DNA from: Guadua angustifolia
Lineage: Eukaryota > Streptophyta > Magnoliopsida > Poales > Poaceae
Direction of reading: 5' to 3'
NCBI GenBank assembly: GCA_036346375.1
Contig: CM070520.1
Location: 14,085,791 to 14,149,790, forward strand
DNA: 64,000 bases
In this document: positions 21,301 through 32,890 of the stretch, in pieces
Layout of the letters: each line of letters opens with the position of its first letter
Position numbering within the stretch: the first letter of the stretch is position 1
Notes under the pieces: generated by a model
The model's database searches: none
What the model saw: only the letters and a program-made list of their open reading frames with translations
Told to the model about the DNA's origin: nothing
Program-made: the position numbers and the translations under genes

Positions 21301-24300
21301 GACCGTGGGGTGGAAATGGAGGGAAGGTGCACGACATCAAGGTGGTGCCCCAACTTCTGAAAAGCGTGACAATTTGCAGTGACATTGTTGTTGATTCACT
21401 TGCATTTTCGTACAATGACCACAATGGCCATGAGCACACTGCGGGTCCGTGGGGCGGTTTTGGTGGGAGCACAGATAAGGTGAGTGAATGTCTTCTTTCA
21501 GAAGGACAAAGGCACTTCAAATGGTACACCTTAGTGGTGTTTATAGACAATAAATAACATGCCATATTATATTTTGGTTGAGTTGGAGGGGGTAGTAAAG
21601 GAAGTGAAAGAAGAAAGCAATGTCTTGCATGTGACACCACTTAAACTCGTAGACCAATATATTGGAAACAACTAGAAACAGTTAGAAATACCATCAGGAT
21701 AAAAGGTAGTATCTAACAACTGTGCTTCATTCTGAGAGAGAGTGTATGCATTGGGAGTATCAAATACACATTTGATAGAAACTTGCTATTGGAAAACCAC
21801 TATTCCTATATGGTAATGTCTATTTGAGGTGGCGGGTTATAGCCACCACTATAGACATCATCCATTGGGCGTGCCCTAAGGTGAACGCATCCCGATTCCA
21901 TTTTCTTGAAAATGGCAATAGAGAAATATGGTCCAGCTCAATTTAACAGTACAAAACCACTAAACAGATAAGGATGAGAAATGTCCAGCTGCATTATACA
22001 TCCTCATCAGGCAACAGAAATAACAGGGTAATTGAAATGCCAAATTCCAAATTACATCATAGAGTAATCACCAGCAAACAAAATACATTTCCCAACAACA
22101 TCAGTGTGACTTCAGCATTCGTCCAGCTTCCAAAAATGTTAGTAATCATGAGCGCCAAGGTAACCCTGGGGCGCTCCTTTCCTTCAGTCCAAAAAATGAA
22201 ATGAATTAATCCATCTTTAGCAATCCAGGCACCCGGATTAGCAATCTTCAGTGCCTTAGAAGTTGTTTTCACTCTTCAAAGAGAAGCTTGAAGCATGCAT
22301 GGGTGTTGTTCCTGTTACTTCTTTTAATATAATCCACGTTGCCCATTAATTATCTGTTACACAAACAGCTAATGTGACAATCATTTTCCTTTTCTTGCAG
22401 ATTGAGCTTGGCACTTCAGAGTTCCTATCGGGGGTTTATGGAACTACCGGTCCATTTGCCCACGCATCGGCTGATGTTGTAACGTCACTTACTTTGGTCA
22501 CTAATGCACGTAGCTACGGACCTTTTGGAAAAGGCGGAGGAACTCCTTTCCAAATTCCAATGTGGAATAATGGCAGCATTGTTGGCTTCTTCAGCCGTGC
22601 AGAGTCATACGTTAATGCGATTGGTGTGTATGCGAACCTTGAACAGGAATTAATGGAACAAGAGGTACTATATAAACATAGCTGTTAGTTTATTTTAAAT
22701 AACATTTCTTCCCTTTTCATTTTTTGTTAGCCCAACGGGTGGAACCCAAACAGTGTGTTATATTCCATATTTTGTTTTGTCATTTTTTTTATTGATTGCT
22801 TTGATATTAGGCTACGATTGCCAAGATTGGGCAATGGGGAGGACCTGGAGGGGGTTATAATGACACTGATGTGGCACCCAGCCGTCTGAAAAGCTTGATA
22901 ATAGGTTGTGGTGAGGTCATCTGTTCACTTGAGTTTTCGTACTATGACCATTTTGGGCAGCACCACACTGCTGGTCCATGGGGCGGTCAAGGACCTAAAA
23001 GGCTCGGTAGCTATCGTCATACGGTGAGTGTGAATCTTAATCGAAGTTAGTTCTCATGACAAGCAAGCATAGATATGTACGTAGTATTTTTCTATTTCTT
23101 CTATTAATCCATGTTGCCCTTTAAATATTATATCCTTTTCACAACTAGCTCGTTGATAATGTCTTTGTTCCCTTGCAGATCAATCTTGGACCTTCAGAGT
23201 TTCTAACGAAAATTTATGGAACAATTGGTCCAATTGACAGCGCACCAGCTGATGTTATAAATTCGCTTACTTTTATCACTAATGCCGACAGCTATGGACC
23301 TTTTGGAGAAGTAAAAGGAACTCCTTTCCAGATTCCTGTGCAGAGCAATGGCAGCATTGTTGGCTTCTTTGTGCGTGCAGGGTGGTACATAGACGCATTT
23401 GGCATCTATGTGAACCCTAAGCAGGAAAAAGTGAAAGAAGAAGAAGAAGTGGTATACTACATAACTGCTAATTTATTTTTATTCCTTTAATTGTTTTTCA
23501 TTTTTTTATTCTAATTTTTGCTTGATCTGTTTACACTCATGAGGCTGGGCTTGCCAAGATTGGGCCGTGGGGTGGAAATGGAGGGAAGTTGCACGACATC
23601 AAGGCAGTGCCACACCTTCTGAAAAGCGTGACAATTTGCAGTGACATTGTTGTTGATTCACTTGCATTTTCGTACAATGACCACAATGGCCAGGAGCACA
23701 CTGCAGGTCCGTGGGGAAGTTTTGGTGGGAGCACTGATAAGGTGAGTGAATGTCTTCTTTCAGAAGGATAAGGCGAACGAATCCCAGTTCCATTTTCTTG
23801 GCAATAGAGAAATATGGTCCAGCTCAATTTTACAGTACAGAACCACTAAACAGATGAGGTTGAGAATTGCCCAGTTGCATTATACAATACTCATATGGCA
23901 TCAGAAATAACAGGGTAATCGAAATGCCAAATTCCACATTACATCATTGAGTAGTCACCAGCCAACAAAATACATTTCCCAACAACATTAGCATGACTTC
24001 AGCATTCGTCAAACTTCTACAAGTGTCAGTAATCATGAGCGCCGAGGTAACCCTGGGGTGCCCCTTGCCTTTAGTCCAAAAAAATGAAATGAAATGATCC
24101 ATATTTAGCTATCCAGGCACTTGGATTAACAATCTTTAGCGCCGTAGCAGTTGTTTTCACTCTTCAAAGACAAGCATGAAGCATGCATGGGTGTTTTTCC
24201 TGTTTCTTCTGTTAATATATCCACACTGCCCATTAATTATCTGTTGCGCAAACAGCTAACGTGATAATCGTTTTCCTTTTCGTGCAGATTGAGCTTGGCA

Positions 24301-24533
24301 CTTCGGAGTTCCTATCGGGGGTTTATGGAACAACCGGTCAATTTGCCCATGCATCGGCTGATGTTGTAACGTCACTTACTTTGGTCACTAATGCACGTAG
24401 ATATGGACCTTTTGGAAAAGGCGGAGGAACTCCTTTCCAGATTCCAATGTGGAGCAATGGCAGCATTGTTGGCTTCTTCGGGCTTGCAGAGCGCTTTCTT
24501 CATGCAATTGGTGTCTATGTGAAACCCAAATGA
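18306..24533 (+). CDS. Protein kinase fused to four jacalin-lectin domains
   Basis: Model: exons 18306-18425, 18520-18784, 18891-19119, 19226-19379, 19632-19850, 20338-20550, 20698-20970, 21282-21479, 22401-22664, 22811-23023, 23179-23451, 23544-23741, 24288-24533. All introns are GT/AG, and the joined frame gives 954 residues. Kinase (about 25-310): glycine loop GSGGFGEVYK (31-40), Lys52 in AVKK, Glu69, HLDLKPAN (163-170, so a non-RD kinase), DFG (183-185). The activation segment ends MPPE rather than APE. Four jacalin domains follow at about 330-491, 492-645, 646-807 and 808-954. I see no signal peptide or membrane segment, so it is probably cytosolic. The family role is lectin-coupled defence signalling; this is inference. 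The start ATG at 18306 is the first in frame with exon 1, and upstream exons cannot be excluded. Without splicing at 19850 the kinase would stop at 19866-19868. Confidence 0.82.
20977..21195. mobile_element. Tourist-type MITE in the intron between jacalin domains 1 and 2
   Basis: It aligns over most of its length with the MITE at 15086-15315, sharing 'gtaggctaaaataaagtgaattaag' and 'gtactcacaactctagctc'. CTA flanks both sides (20974-20976 and 21196-21198). It starts 6 bp after the exon that ends at 20970 and so sits next to a splice donor. Confidence 0.75.
21510..21876. mobile_element. MITE in the intron of jacalin domain 2
   Basis: The introns at the same place in the other B-type jacalin domains (23742 on and 40976 on) lack this stretch. 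The left end AGGCACTTCAAATGG and the inverted right end GGGCACGCCCAATGG are similar, and both arms continue with 'tagtggtg...tatagac'. The flanks are CAA (left) and TAA (right), consistent with a PIF-type 3-bp duplication carrying one change. Confidence 0.6.
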
Positions 24534-24794
24534 CCCACCCTTGCTGCGAGCAGACAATTGTGAAATGTTACAACCATAATTCCCGGGGTTAAATAACACA
24601 AGCCACAATATGTGGGGTTTTATGTAATAACGACCGCAAATCATGGGTTTTATAAAATTTACTCACTTTTTTTTTCTATTTCTTATGTTAGCATATATTG
24701 GTGGTTACTTATCTTGAGATTTTTTGTCATCCTTGAGAGATATGAAAACTTACATTGAGCTAGTGCCAAGAGTTACCAAAAATTAGTACCAAGA

Positions 24795-25220
24795 CTTACA
24801 TTAAACAAAATGATTCATCTACATACTCTTAGGCTCAGTTTGTTTTGGCTTGAGCTTGGGTTTATTTGGCTTCTACACCTCTATAAGCCACAAGCCAAAA
24901 CAAACAGTATTTTTCCAGCCAGACGGAGAGAAGAAGCTTCTAGCCCAATTTGCACTACGTGAGAGAAGCAAGGAAAACGATGCTTCTCGGGGTGGCTGGA
25001 GCTTCTAAAAATCCCACTTCCCTGGTACCCTTACAACTTAACTATTATTTACGAAAAATTGTCATCCTCATCCAGCTCCAGCAGCTTCTTCCAGCTCTAG
25101 CAGCTTCTTCCAGCTCCAGCCAAATAAGCTCAAGCTCCAGCCTAAACAAACTTAGCCTTAATGTACTCGTAGCTCCAGCTCCACGGATCTGATAGAGCTA
25201 AAACTCTACTAAACATATCC
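24795..25220. mobile_element. Tourist-type MITE remnant split by a second MITE
   Basis: 24795-24831 and 25158-25220 match the middle and right end of the 15086-15315 family ('aaaatgattcatctacatactctta', 'ttaatgtactcgtagctcc'). The element is cut at a TTA and resumes after the inner element. Its left end is lost. Confidence 0.65.
24832..25157. mobile_element. Inner MITE nested in an older MITE
   Basis: The 326-bp insert has ends GGCTCAGTTTGTTTTGGCTT and, inverted, GGCTAAGTTTGTTTAGGCTG, flanked by TTA on each side (24829-24831 and 25158-25160). It contains repeated 'cagctccagcagcttcttc' words. Confidence 0.8.
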
Positions 25221-25610
25221 TTAATACAAAATAACGTCCACTACAAGATGACAAGGATTCTAAGACATGGTTTTTTGAGGCCATCTTGCAAGGATGGGGA
25301 CCAACCTGACAACCTCCGCTTCATGCCCGCTACAACCGCCACGCCAGCACCAACCATCGTATCCTCTTGGCAGAACATGGCTAGTTCACAAAAAAGAACA
25401 GCACGTCTCTGAGCATTGACAAAATAAAAATAATTCAACAAGTTTATTATCAAATTTCAGAATAATTTTCTAGCATTTTTTAAGGCTGTGCGACAGTGCT
25501 GATGCGAGGTTTGTCAGCCCATCCTAGGATTGCTCCGTAAACTATTCATAATTAGCCGTTGATTGCGAGTAAGAAAAAAAAAAGTAATTGTTTCTTTTGC
25601 CCCCTAGTAG
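25221..25610. other. Intergenic, no gene seen
   Basis: Mixed AT-rich sequence with short frames only. I see nothing I can support as a gene. Confidence 0.5.
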
Positions 25611-26062
25611 GGGTGGAATCGGGCCGAGCCTAGGCTCGGCTCGGCTCGACCGAGCTCATCAGTTTGCGAGCCGAGCCGAGCCGGCTTGTGAGCCGTCTGA
25701 TATGTGGGCCCGCCTCATTGCGTCAACTCTCAAGTATGTTCATTGTATGCTCCTTGTTCAATATGACTGTATGAATGCCAAGCCGATTGAATGTCTGTGG
25801 GTTGTGGCTAATTTTGTATTAAAATTAAGCCTCATGTAATTTGGATAATTGATTAATGATTAGTGATTAGTGAAAGTGATTCTGAATATCTAAATTTTAC
25901 CGAGCCTAACGAGCCAACGAACCGCTCGCGAGCCGGCTCGGGCTCGGCTCATTATAGCACTGAGCCAGATGGTTGGCTCGAGCTCGACTCGTTGATGCAC
26001 CGAGTCGAACCGAGCCGAGCCCGAGCTGAACCGCGAGCCTCGAGCTATTTTTCCACTCTACC
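25611..26062. mobile_element. Small hAT-like element rich in GAGCC/GGCTC words
   Basis: The 452-bp element is flanked by the 8-bp repeat cctagtag (25603-25610 and 26063-26070), the duplication length of hAT elements. The left end reads GGGTGGAATCGGGCCGAGC and the right end, inverted, GGTAGAGTGGAAAAATAGC. Both ends are dense in the palindromic words gagccgagcc/ggctcggctc and could fold back on each other. No transposase is present. Confidence 0.75.
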
Positions 26063-26514
26063 CCTAGTAGGCTAGTCATACGTATACAGATGTAGACATA
26101 ACTAATAGCAGATCGATCGAGAGTTCTAGTCAGCTGACTTGTACATATCCAGATGTAGACATGACTAACATCAAATCGATAAAGAATTCTAGTCACTTTT
26201 TGACTCCGGTTGCTTGCCTTGGTCTTCCATTTGTCACGACTCACGATGCTCCTCATTATTATTTAATATCAAATTCCTCCGGCTGCTTGTAATTCTTATC
26301 CTATTTGAAGTATGTTTGGTTGGTGAGATAAGATTAAAAAAAATAAGATAGTATTGTACTATTTGGTTCTATTATTTTAGATAAATGAAATGGTTCGATA
26401 TCTATAGAGAATATTTCTTAAATTTATATCACATCACCCAAAATAAAATAGTTTCATTCAAATAACTAAATACATAAATAATATTTTTTAACTATTTTAT
26501 ATATGGGGCTATAT
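26063..26514. other. AT-rich sequence with possible MITE debris
   Basis: A duplicated phrase ('catatccagatgtagacatgactaa...atcgataaagaattctagtca' against 'cgtatacagatgtagacataactaa...atcgatcgagagttctagtca') spans about 26078-26196. The rest has no recognisable content. Confidence 0.45.
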
Positions 26515-26690
26515 CATGTGCAATTACCCATATGTGTGTAAGCGTCAATCAAGCGATCTAAAGCCGGGAGAGAAGAGATGGAGGATAAGGTGGGAGGGTT
26601 TAAACGTAAAAATAACAGCTAGCGTTGGATATAAATTAGATGTTCAGATCGTTTGATTGCACACTTACACATATGAGTGATTGATACATG
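26515..26690. mobile_element. MITE just upstream of the NLR gene
   Basis: Arms of about 45 bp are inverted: CATGTGCAATTACCCATATG on the left and CATGTATCAATCACTCATAT (inverted) on the right, both followed by 'tgtgtaag' and 'caatcaa(a/g)cgatct'. No clear target duplication was found. It ends 220 bp before the NLR start codon, inside the presumed promoter. Confidence 0.7.
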
Positions 26691-28179
26691 CCACCTCATC
26701 CTCTGCGGATCCGCCCCGAGCCTCCGTCTGCTGTCGCCTCCGAGCTCCGCGTCTCCTTCGTCCTTTGCCGAGCCTGAGCTCCACGTCTCCTCTGTCCACC
26801 ACCGCGCCTGAGCTACGCGTCTCAGTCCGCCGTGCTACCTCCTCCGTTCGGTGCTAAAGAGATCGGAACCGGCGATTCAGAGCAGCAAAATTCAACGAGG
26901 TTTCTTTGAGATGGAGTTGGCGGCGAGTGCCTCCACAGTGGCGATGGAGGCCCTTCTCTCCAAGCTGGCCAAGATCCTGACCGATGAGTACAACCTGCAC
27001 AAGGGCGAGAAGGAGGGGATACGGTACCTCCGGAAGGAGCTTGAGAGCAAGCAAGTTGCTCTGGAGAAGGTGTCCAAAGGTGCCTCCAGACCAGCTTGAT
27101 GGGCACATCAAGATTTGGGCCAGAGACATGGGGTATCTCTTCTACGACATCGACAGCACCATTGATTCCCACATGGTGCGCGTTGATGCTGCCGGTGAAT
27201 CTAAGTCAGGGCATGGTGCCGAGGTACAAGGCTCGCCGCAACATCGCCACTGAGATTGAGGAGGCGAGTCAGCGTCTCACGAAGTTCAAAATCGAAGATG
27301 TTGTAGCCCCAGCCCCGTCTGTTCCTCTCCGGTCTGCTCCCTACGAAGATGTGGCCAAGCTTGTTGGCATTGCCCGCTCTAGGAAAGAGGTAATTAAATT
27401 GCTATCCATGGAAGGGGAGGGTGCGTTGGAGCAGAAACTTAAGTTGGTCTCCATCGTTGGCCCTGGTGGAATGGGCAAGACTACTCTTGCCAATGCTGTC
27501 TACCAAAAGCTCCAATGGCAATTCCACTGTGCAGCTTTCCTTTCGGTTTCTCGCAAGCCTAATATGAAGAGTATCCTGAGCAGCAGACTTCGTCAAGTAA
27601 GCCAGCAAAAGTGCGAAAACACTGAATCATGGGATGAGAAAGAATTCATGAATAAAATCAGACATGTCCTTCAGGATAAGAGGTACATCTCGAATCGCAC
27701 ATAAGCTACTTTAATCCACAATGTCAGCTAGCTTACATGTTTTCTCCTTTTCAAACTTATGTCATCATTTTGACCACCGACTGAGATGTTTGTCTGTACA
27801 CCCTGCAAACAAAACAGACTCAAACAGAGGATCAATGGGATAGAATATATAAATCTGTTCATACTGGTTTGAAGGATATGAGGGATATATTGTCTCTTAG
27901 TTATTATGATCTGCCTTCTCGGCTAATGACTTGTTTGGTCTATCTAAGTATATTTCCTGAGGGTCATATAATAGAGAAAGATGTCTTGATATGGAGATGG
28001 ATAGCTGAAGGTTTTGTCCGTGAAGAACCAGATAAGAACTTGTATGAAGTAGGAGAGTATTACTTTGACGAGCTCGTTAATAGAAGTATGATCCAACCAG
28101 CATATGTCGACGCGCATTGTAGGGTGCAAGCTTGCCGTGTACATGATGTGGTGCTTGAGTTTATCACTTCATTGCCAAC

Positions 28180-29929
28180 TGTGAAATCATGTACTGAAAA
28201 ATTGGTTTAATGATGAAATTGGCATTGCAAAGTGATTGTGATCATGACATATGTGGTGTTCGTGCATGTGTTGTTTCAGATGATTATTTGATATACTTGT
28301 GATAGCATGATAATGGTTTTACTTGAAGCAATGCACTCGTATGAGTAGTTGCATGGATTGTCTTTGAGTCAAGTCGTGGACTTGTGCTCATATTTGTTTG
28401 TTGTTCATTCGTGTGCAGGTGTTGCTCGAGGGCGAACGTGGTCGACGACGGGACCGGAACTAGGTTCATGGAGGAACTGAGGTTCGAGACTAGGTTTAGG
28501 GAGGAATCGAGATCTTGATGGCCGAGGATGTCATGCTGGATATTCGGGCTAGAGAACACTGGACATGAAGATTGGTTAGTCACGTGAGTGCGGCAGGTGG
28601 GCCGTACGCGTGCATATGTGATTTTTAGGTTGTATGCATATATTGGGCTATGTTGGGCCAAATGGAGTTGTATACAAACTCTAATAGGGAGAGATCTCCT
28701 GTTTATTATGAGTGGAGGTATTAGGGTTTGTGCTCTTTTGTTTTGGAGTACCGTAACTAGATTTTAAAAAAAAAACTTTACTGGCGTCTTGGCCGGCGGC
28801 TGTTCAAGTGTATTGCTCGGTCCGGCGGCGTGGAGAAATTTTCTAGTTGCTTGATGACGTCCTGACGCTAGCAAGAAAGTCTCCTGACGCGGCGAGAGTT
28901 TTTCCTTGGCTGCATGTATGCATGTTGTGGCATGGAGGCCATGACTAGAAGTTGAGCCGGTGCTTTTATTCCCTTGCGGCCAATTAATTAATCTCGCTCG
29001 TGCGGCTGCATGCATGCATGGCGTGAAGAAAAAAGTGCGAGCGGCGGCTGACCTCCTGGCGAGTGCTCTCGACCTGTGGCCGTGCGGCGTCGTCGTGGTG
29101 CTTTGACGTGATTTTGAGCAAGAAAACCTCTTGGCGTACATGCATGCAAGAAAACCTCCTTCTGGCGACTAGAAGTTCTTGACACTCTTGTGCTGCATGA
29201 TGACTCGTGAAGCTGGCGATCGGTAAAAAAAAAAAGAATTGTGGCTGGAAGTTTTGGTAAGAAGAAAAATGCATGCATGCAGCAGACGTGTTGCGGCCGC
29301 TAGTTTCTAGTGCAAGTTCCTTGTCTTCCTGGTGGCCGCATGCATGCGAGATTTTTTTGATTGGCTTGCACTCATGCGTAGTTATGTTTAGGTATACTTC
29401 AAACTGAGCCTTGTTTATTCTAATAGGATTATTTAATCAAGCTTTCTTCTTTTGTTCTAGATCAATTGTTTTATATTGATTAGTTGTTTCACCATAATAA
29501 TTTTAATTTGATATATTCAAAATCTTTCTAGGGCATCAAGTGATTGATCTGAAAAGTTTGATCGGTTAATCCTTCATAAATCCTGATTAATCTCGTGATT
29601 AGGGTTAGATCAATTTTCGTCATTATTGATACAGTCATATTGCGAAGGTAATATCTTTAGATCCGTAAATCGGATCAAGCTGATTCCTATTGTGTTAATT
29701 TGGAAATTGAATCTACTTTCTATAGTTAAAATTTCACATCAATCCAACAGTGGAATCATTAGGAATTACTGTTTTAGTGGACGTATATCTCTCTATTTTT
29801 GTCGAATCCAAATCAGGCAATTTGAGTCTGAATTGGGGGGTTTCAAAAATTATCACAAATTTGATTTTAACTTCTGCACAATCATTCACTCCCCCTTCTG
29901 ATTGCTAGTTTAATATATATCATCCTACA
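28180..29929 (+). mobile_element. Solo LTR of a copia element inside the NLR exon
   Basis: It begins TGTGAAATCATG and ends CATCCTACA, like the LTRs of the copia element at 43955-53067, and is flanked by ccaac on both sides (28175-28179 and 29930-29934). Both outer parts align with those LTRs ('gaaattggcattg', 'gtgttgctcgagggcgaacgtgg', 'tgcgaaggtaatatcttt', 'caatttgagt'). It is 1750 bp against 1380-1400 bp, and the middle (about 28760-29600) is unrelated, so it belongs to another subfamily or carries an insert. A lone LTR with intact duplications indicates recombination between the two LTRs of a former full element. Confidence 0.9.
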
Positions 29930-31309
29930 CCAACTGACGTAAATTCTGTTACAATATTAAATGGTCAGCGTCGCCTATCACTTCCAACGAAGATTCATTG
30001 GTTATCCATCCAAAACAGCGAGGACGAGCACACCATATCTCTGGCAACCATGAGCTTGTCTTGTGTAAGGTCACTTGCTGTATTCTCACATTCTATTGAT
30101 TTGCAGCTGCCACTTTCGAGATTTCAAGGTTTACGTGTCTTAGATTTAAAATACTGCAGTAGTCATAACATTAAGGGTGTGGGAAAATTGATTCAGTTGA
30201 GGTATCTCAGGCCCATTAATACATATCTAAATGAGCTCCCAAAAGAAATCAGAAAACTACAGTCTCTGCAGACACTGGACCTAAAGGGGGCTAAAATAAA
30301 AGAACTGCCATCAACTGTATTTCAGCTAAGAAAACTTGTGCGCCTTTGTGTTGACACACGAATGAAGCTGCCACATGGGCTTGGGAATATGAAATCTCTT
30401 GAAGAACTGTCAGAAATCGATATGAGCAGGTATCCAGACCTTATGGAAGAGGTAGGCAATCTGTCTGAACTGAGGGTGCTAGAAATTTCACTCAGTAAAT
30501 GGGATAAGAACTATGAGGAACCTTTGCCCAGATGTCTACGCAATCTGAAGAAACTTCAAACTCTTCATATTTTTGTTGCTCCAGATGTGTCCCTGGATTT
30601 TATGTTGGATGGCAGTGTCCCTCAACACCTCAAAAGATTTAAGGCATGTATTCGTCAACAAACTGAAAATATTTTCAGCATCAGCCCATCGTTTGTATGG
30701 GAAGAGTTCAGCCCATTCTCTACACTGCCAAGGCTGATTAATTCATCACTGTTGAATCTCTCCGAGTTATCCATCACGGTGAAGATACTACGGCGGGAGG
30801 ATGTTAGTACTCTTGGGGACTTGCATGGCCTTCGATCTCTTTATTTGCATGTGACAGAAGCCACGAAGGAAAGGTTGGTGATCACCGGCAGTAGAGTTAA
30901 TGATGAGGCCATAACATTCCGGCGTCTTGTAAACTTCAATTTTGCAAGTCGTGCAGTTGGGTTGGTGTTTGGACATGGAGCCATGGATAGGCTTCAAAGG
31001 CTTTCTCTTAGTTTTGGTGTCATAGAGACCAAAGATGTTTGTCATGATTTTGGCTTGGGGTTGGAGAATCTCACCTCCCTAATGGTTGTGGACATTGGAA
31101 TCGACTGTCGCCGGGCCAAGTTTTGGGAGGTGAAGGCTGCAGTGGATGCGATGAGAAAAGCAACTAACTTGAATCCCAACCATCCCACCCTTGATGTTTT
31201 TTAGATAAAGGATTAAATATCCGGTCTCTGCCAAAGCATACGACCAAGTTCATACAAAGTTCAATGACAAATATCTATAATATAAAATGAGCAGAACAAG
31301 ATCCGGAAT

Positions 31310-32526
31310 TTAAAAGCCTAATCTATAATTGCTTCTCCATTCATGTTTGGCGAAAAGTTGCAATGTCACAATCTCCAACGCCGTGCTTGCCTGTCGGATC
31401 ATCTCCCTGTTATGCTCATGCTGCAATAGTGCCCAAAACCGCAACCAATATGTTCCTCTGAAGATAACCTGCATAAAAGTAGTATGTTTTGATTTCTCAA
31501 ATACAATATCATTGCGTGTACACCAAATAGCCCATAACATGGCCACACCCTCAACAAGAATTAATTTTCGAACATCCTTCTCAATGCCTGTTAACCAATG
31601 ACCAAGCATATTAGAAATGGACTTTGGCGGTGATAAACCAAAGGGCTCGTGTACAACTCGCCAGATGGCTTTTGAGTGATGGCAATCAAAAAATAAATGC
31701 CTTATTGTTTCATTACAATTACAGAAACAACATTTCTGATCGCCATACCAATTCCTTTTAGCTAGATTATCCTTCGTTAAAATGACTCCACGTTGTAAGT
31801 ACCAAAGAAAAATTTTAATTTTCAAAAGGACTTTCAACTTCCAAATAAATTTACAATTGTAAGGAGTGTTGATATTCATACAATAATCGTACATAGATCG
31901 TGAGAACTGCCCATGTTTATGTAAATCCCAGTTAAAAACATCCCTTCCCCCGGTAAGCTGATGATTAGCCAATTTTGCTAATAAGTTGTGCCATGCAATC
32001 AATTTGTTCCCTCTTAATATTCTGCGGAAACTAAGACTAGGTGGCATCTGAGTCATAACCTTCGCCACAACAATATGAGGGTAATGAGCAATATTATACA
32101 AACTTGGAAATTGAGCCCTTAGAGGTGTTGAATCTATCCAAGTGTCTTCCCAAAACCTAGTTTGTGAACCATCTCCTATCCGAAAGGATCCACATCCTAG
32201 AAATTCATCTTTAATTTTTAAAAGACCTTTCCAAAATTGTGAATCACCGGTTTGACTCAGTACTTGAGATGACATTTGGAACTTAAATACTTATTTGTAA
32301 GTAAGTTCTGCCAGAGCCCATCCTCATTCAACAATTTAAATAACCATTTGCTTAGAAGACATTTATTTTTAATCTGTAAATCGACAATTCCCAAACCTCC
32401 TTGGTCTTTAGGACGACACAATATTTCCCACTTAGCAAGGCGATATTTTCTCTTATGATTATTACCTTGCCAAAAGAACCTCGGCGATAAACATTCACCT
32501 ATTAAGAACACCTTTGGGAATTTCAA
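31310..32526 (-). pseudogene. LINE ORF2, C-terminal part (zf-RVT)
   Basis: Two frames make up the end of ORF2. 32526-32257 reads GECLSPRFFWQGNNHKRKYR and WEILCRPKDQGGLGIVDLQI, a conserved block after plant LINE reverse transcriptase. 32275-31310 reads WKLKVLLKIKIFLWYLQRGV and then CCFCNCNETIRHLFFDCHHSKAIW, the zinc-binding reverse transcriptase domain (Pfam zf-RVT). A frameshift near 32265 separates them. Between 32527 and 32925 the frame is also interrupted. Confidence 0.85.
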
Positions 32527-32890
32527 AAGCAGACATCATAAACATTGGTAAACTCTCGAGTACGAATTTAGAAGAACAAGCCTCCCCCCATAGGAAAGAT
32601 GTTTAGCCTTCCAAGTACTCAGTTTTCTTTTAAAACGATCCTCAATCACTCCCCAATCGGCATTACGGAGCTTATGATAATGCATCGGAATCCCTAAATA
32701 CCTGAATGGGTATGATCCAATACCACACCCAAATAAATCAGTATAAACTTGCTCATATTGACGAGCTTGACCAAAGCAGAAAATCTCACTTTTATGAAAG
32801 TTAATCTTTAGCCCGATAATTGTTCAAACACACAAAGCAAAAGCTTCATATTTTTAGCTTGCTCAATATCATGATCCATAAAATGATAGT

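Noticed and set aside
28284..29278. Minus-strand frames inside the solo LTR
   Set aside because: They lie within LTR sequence and show no domain.
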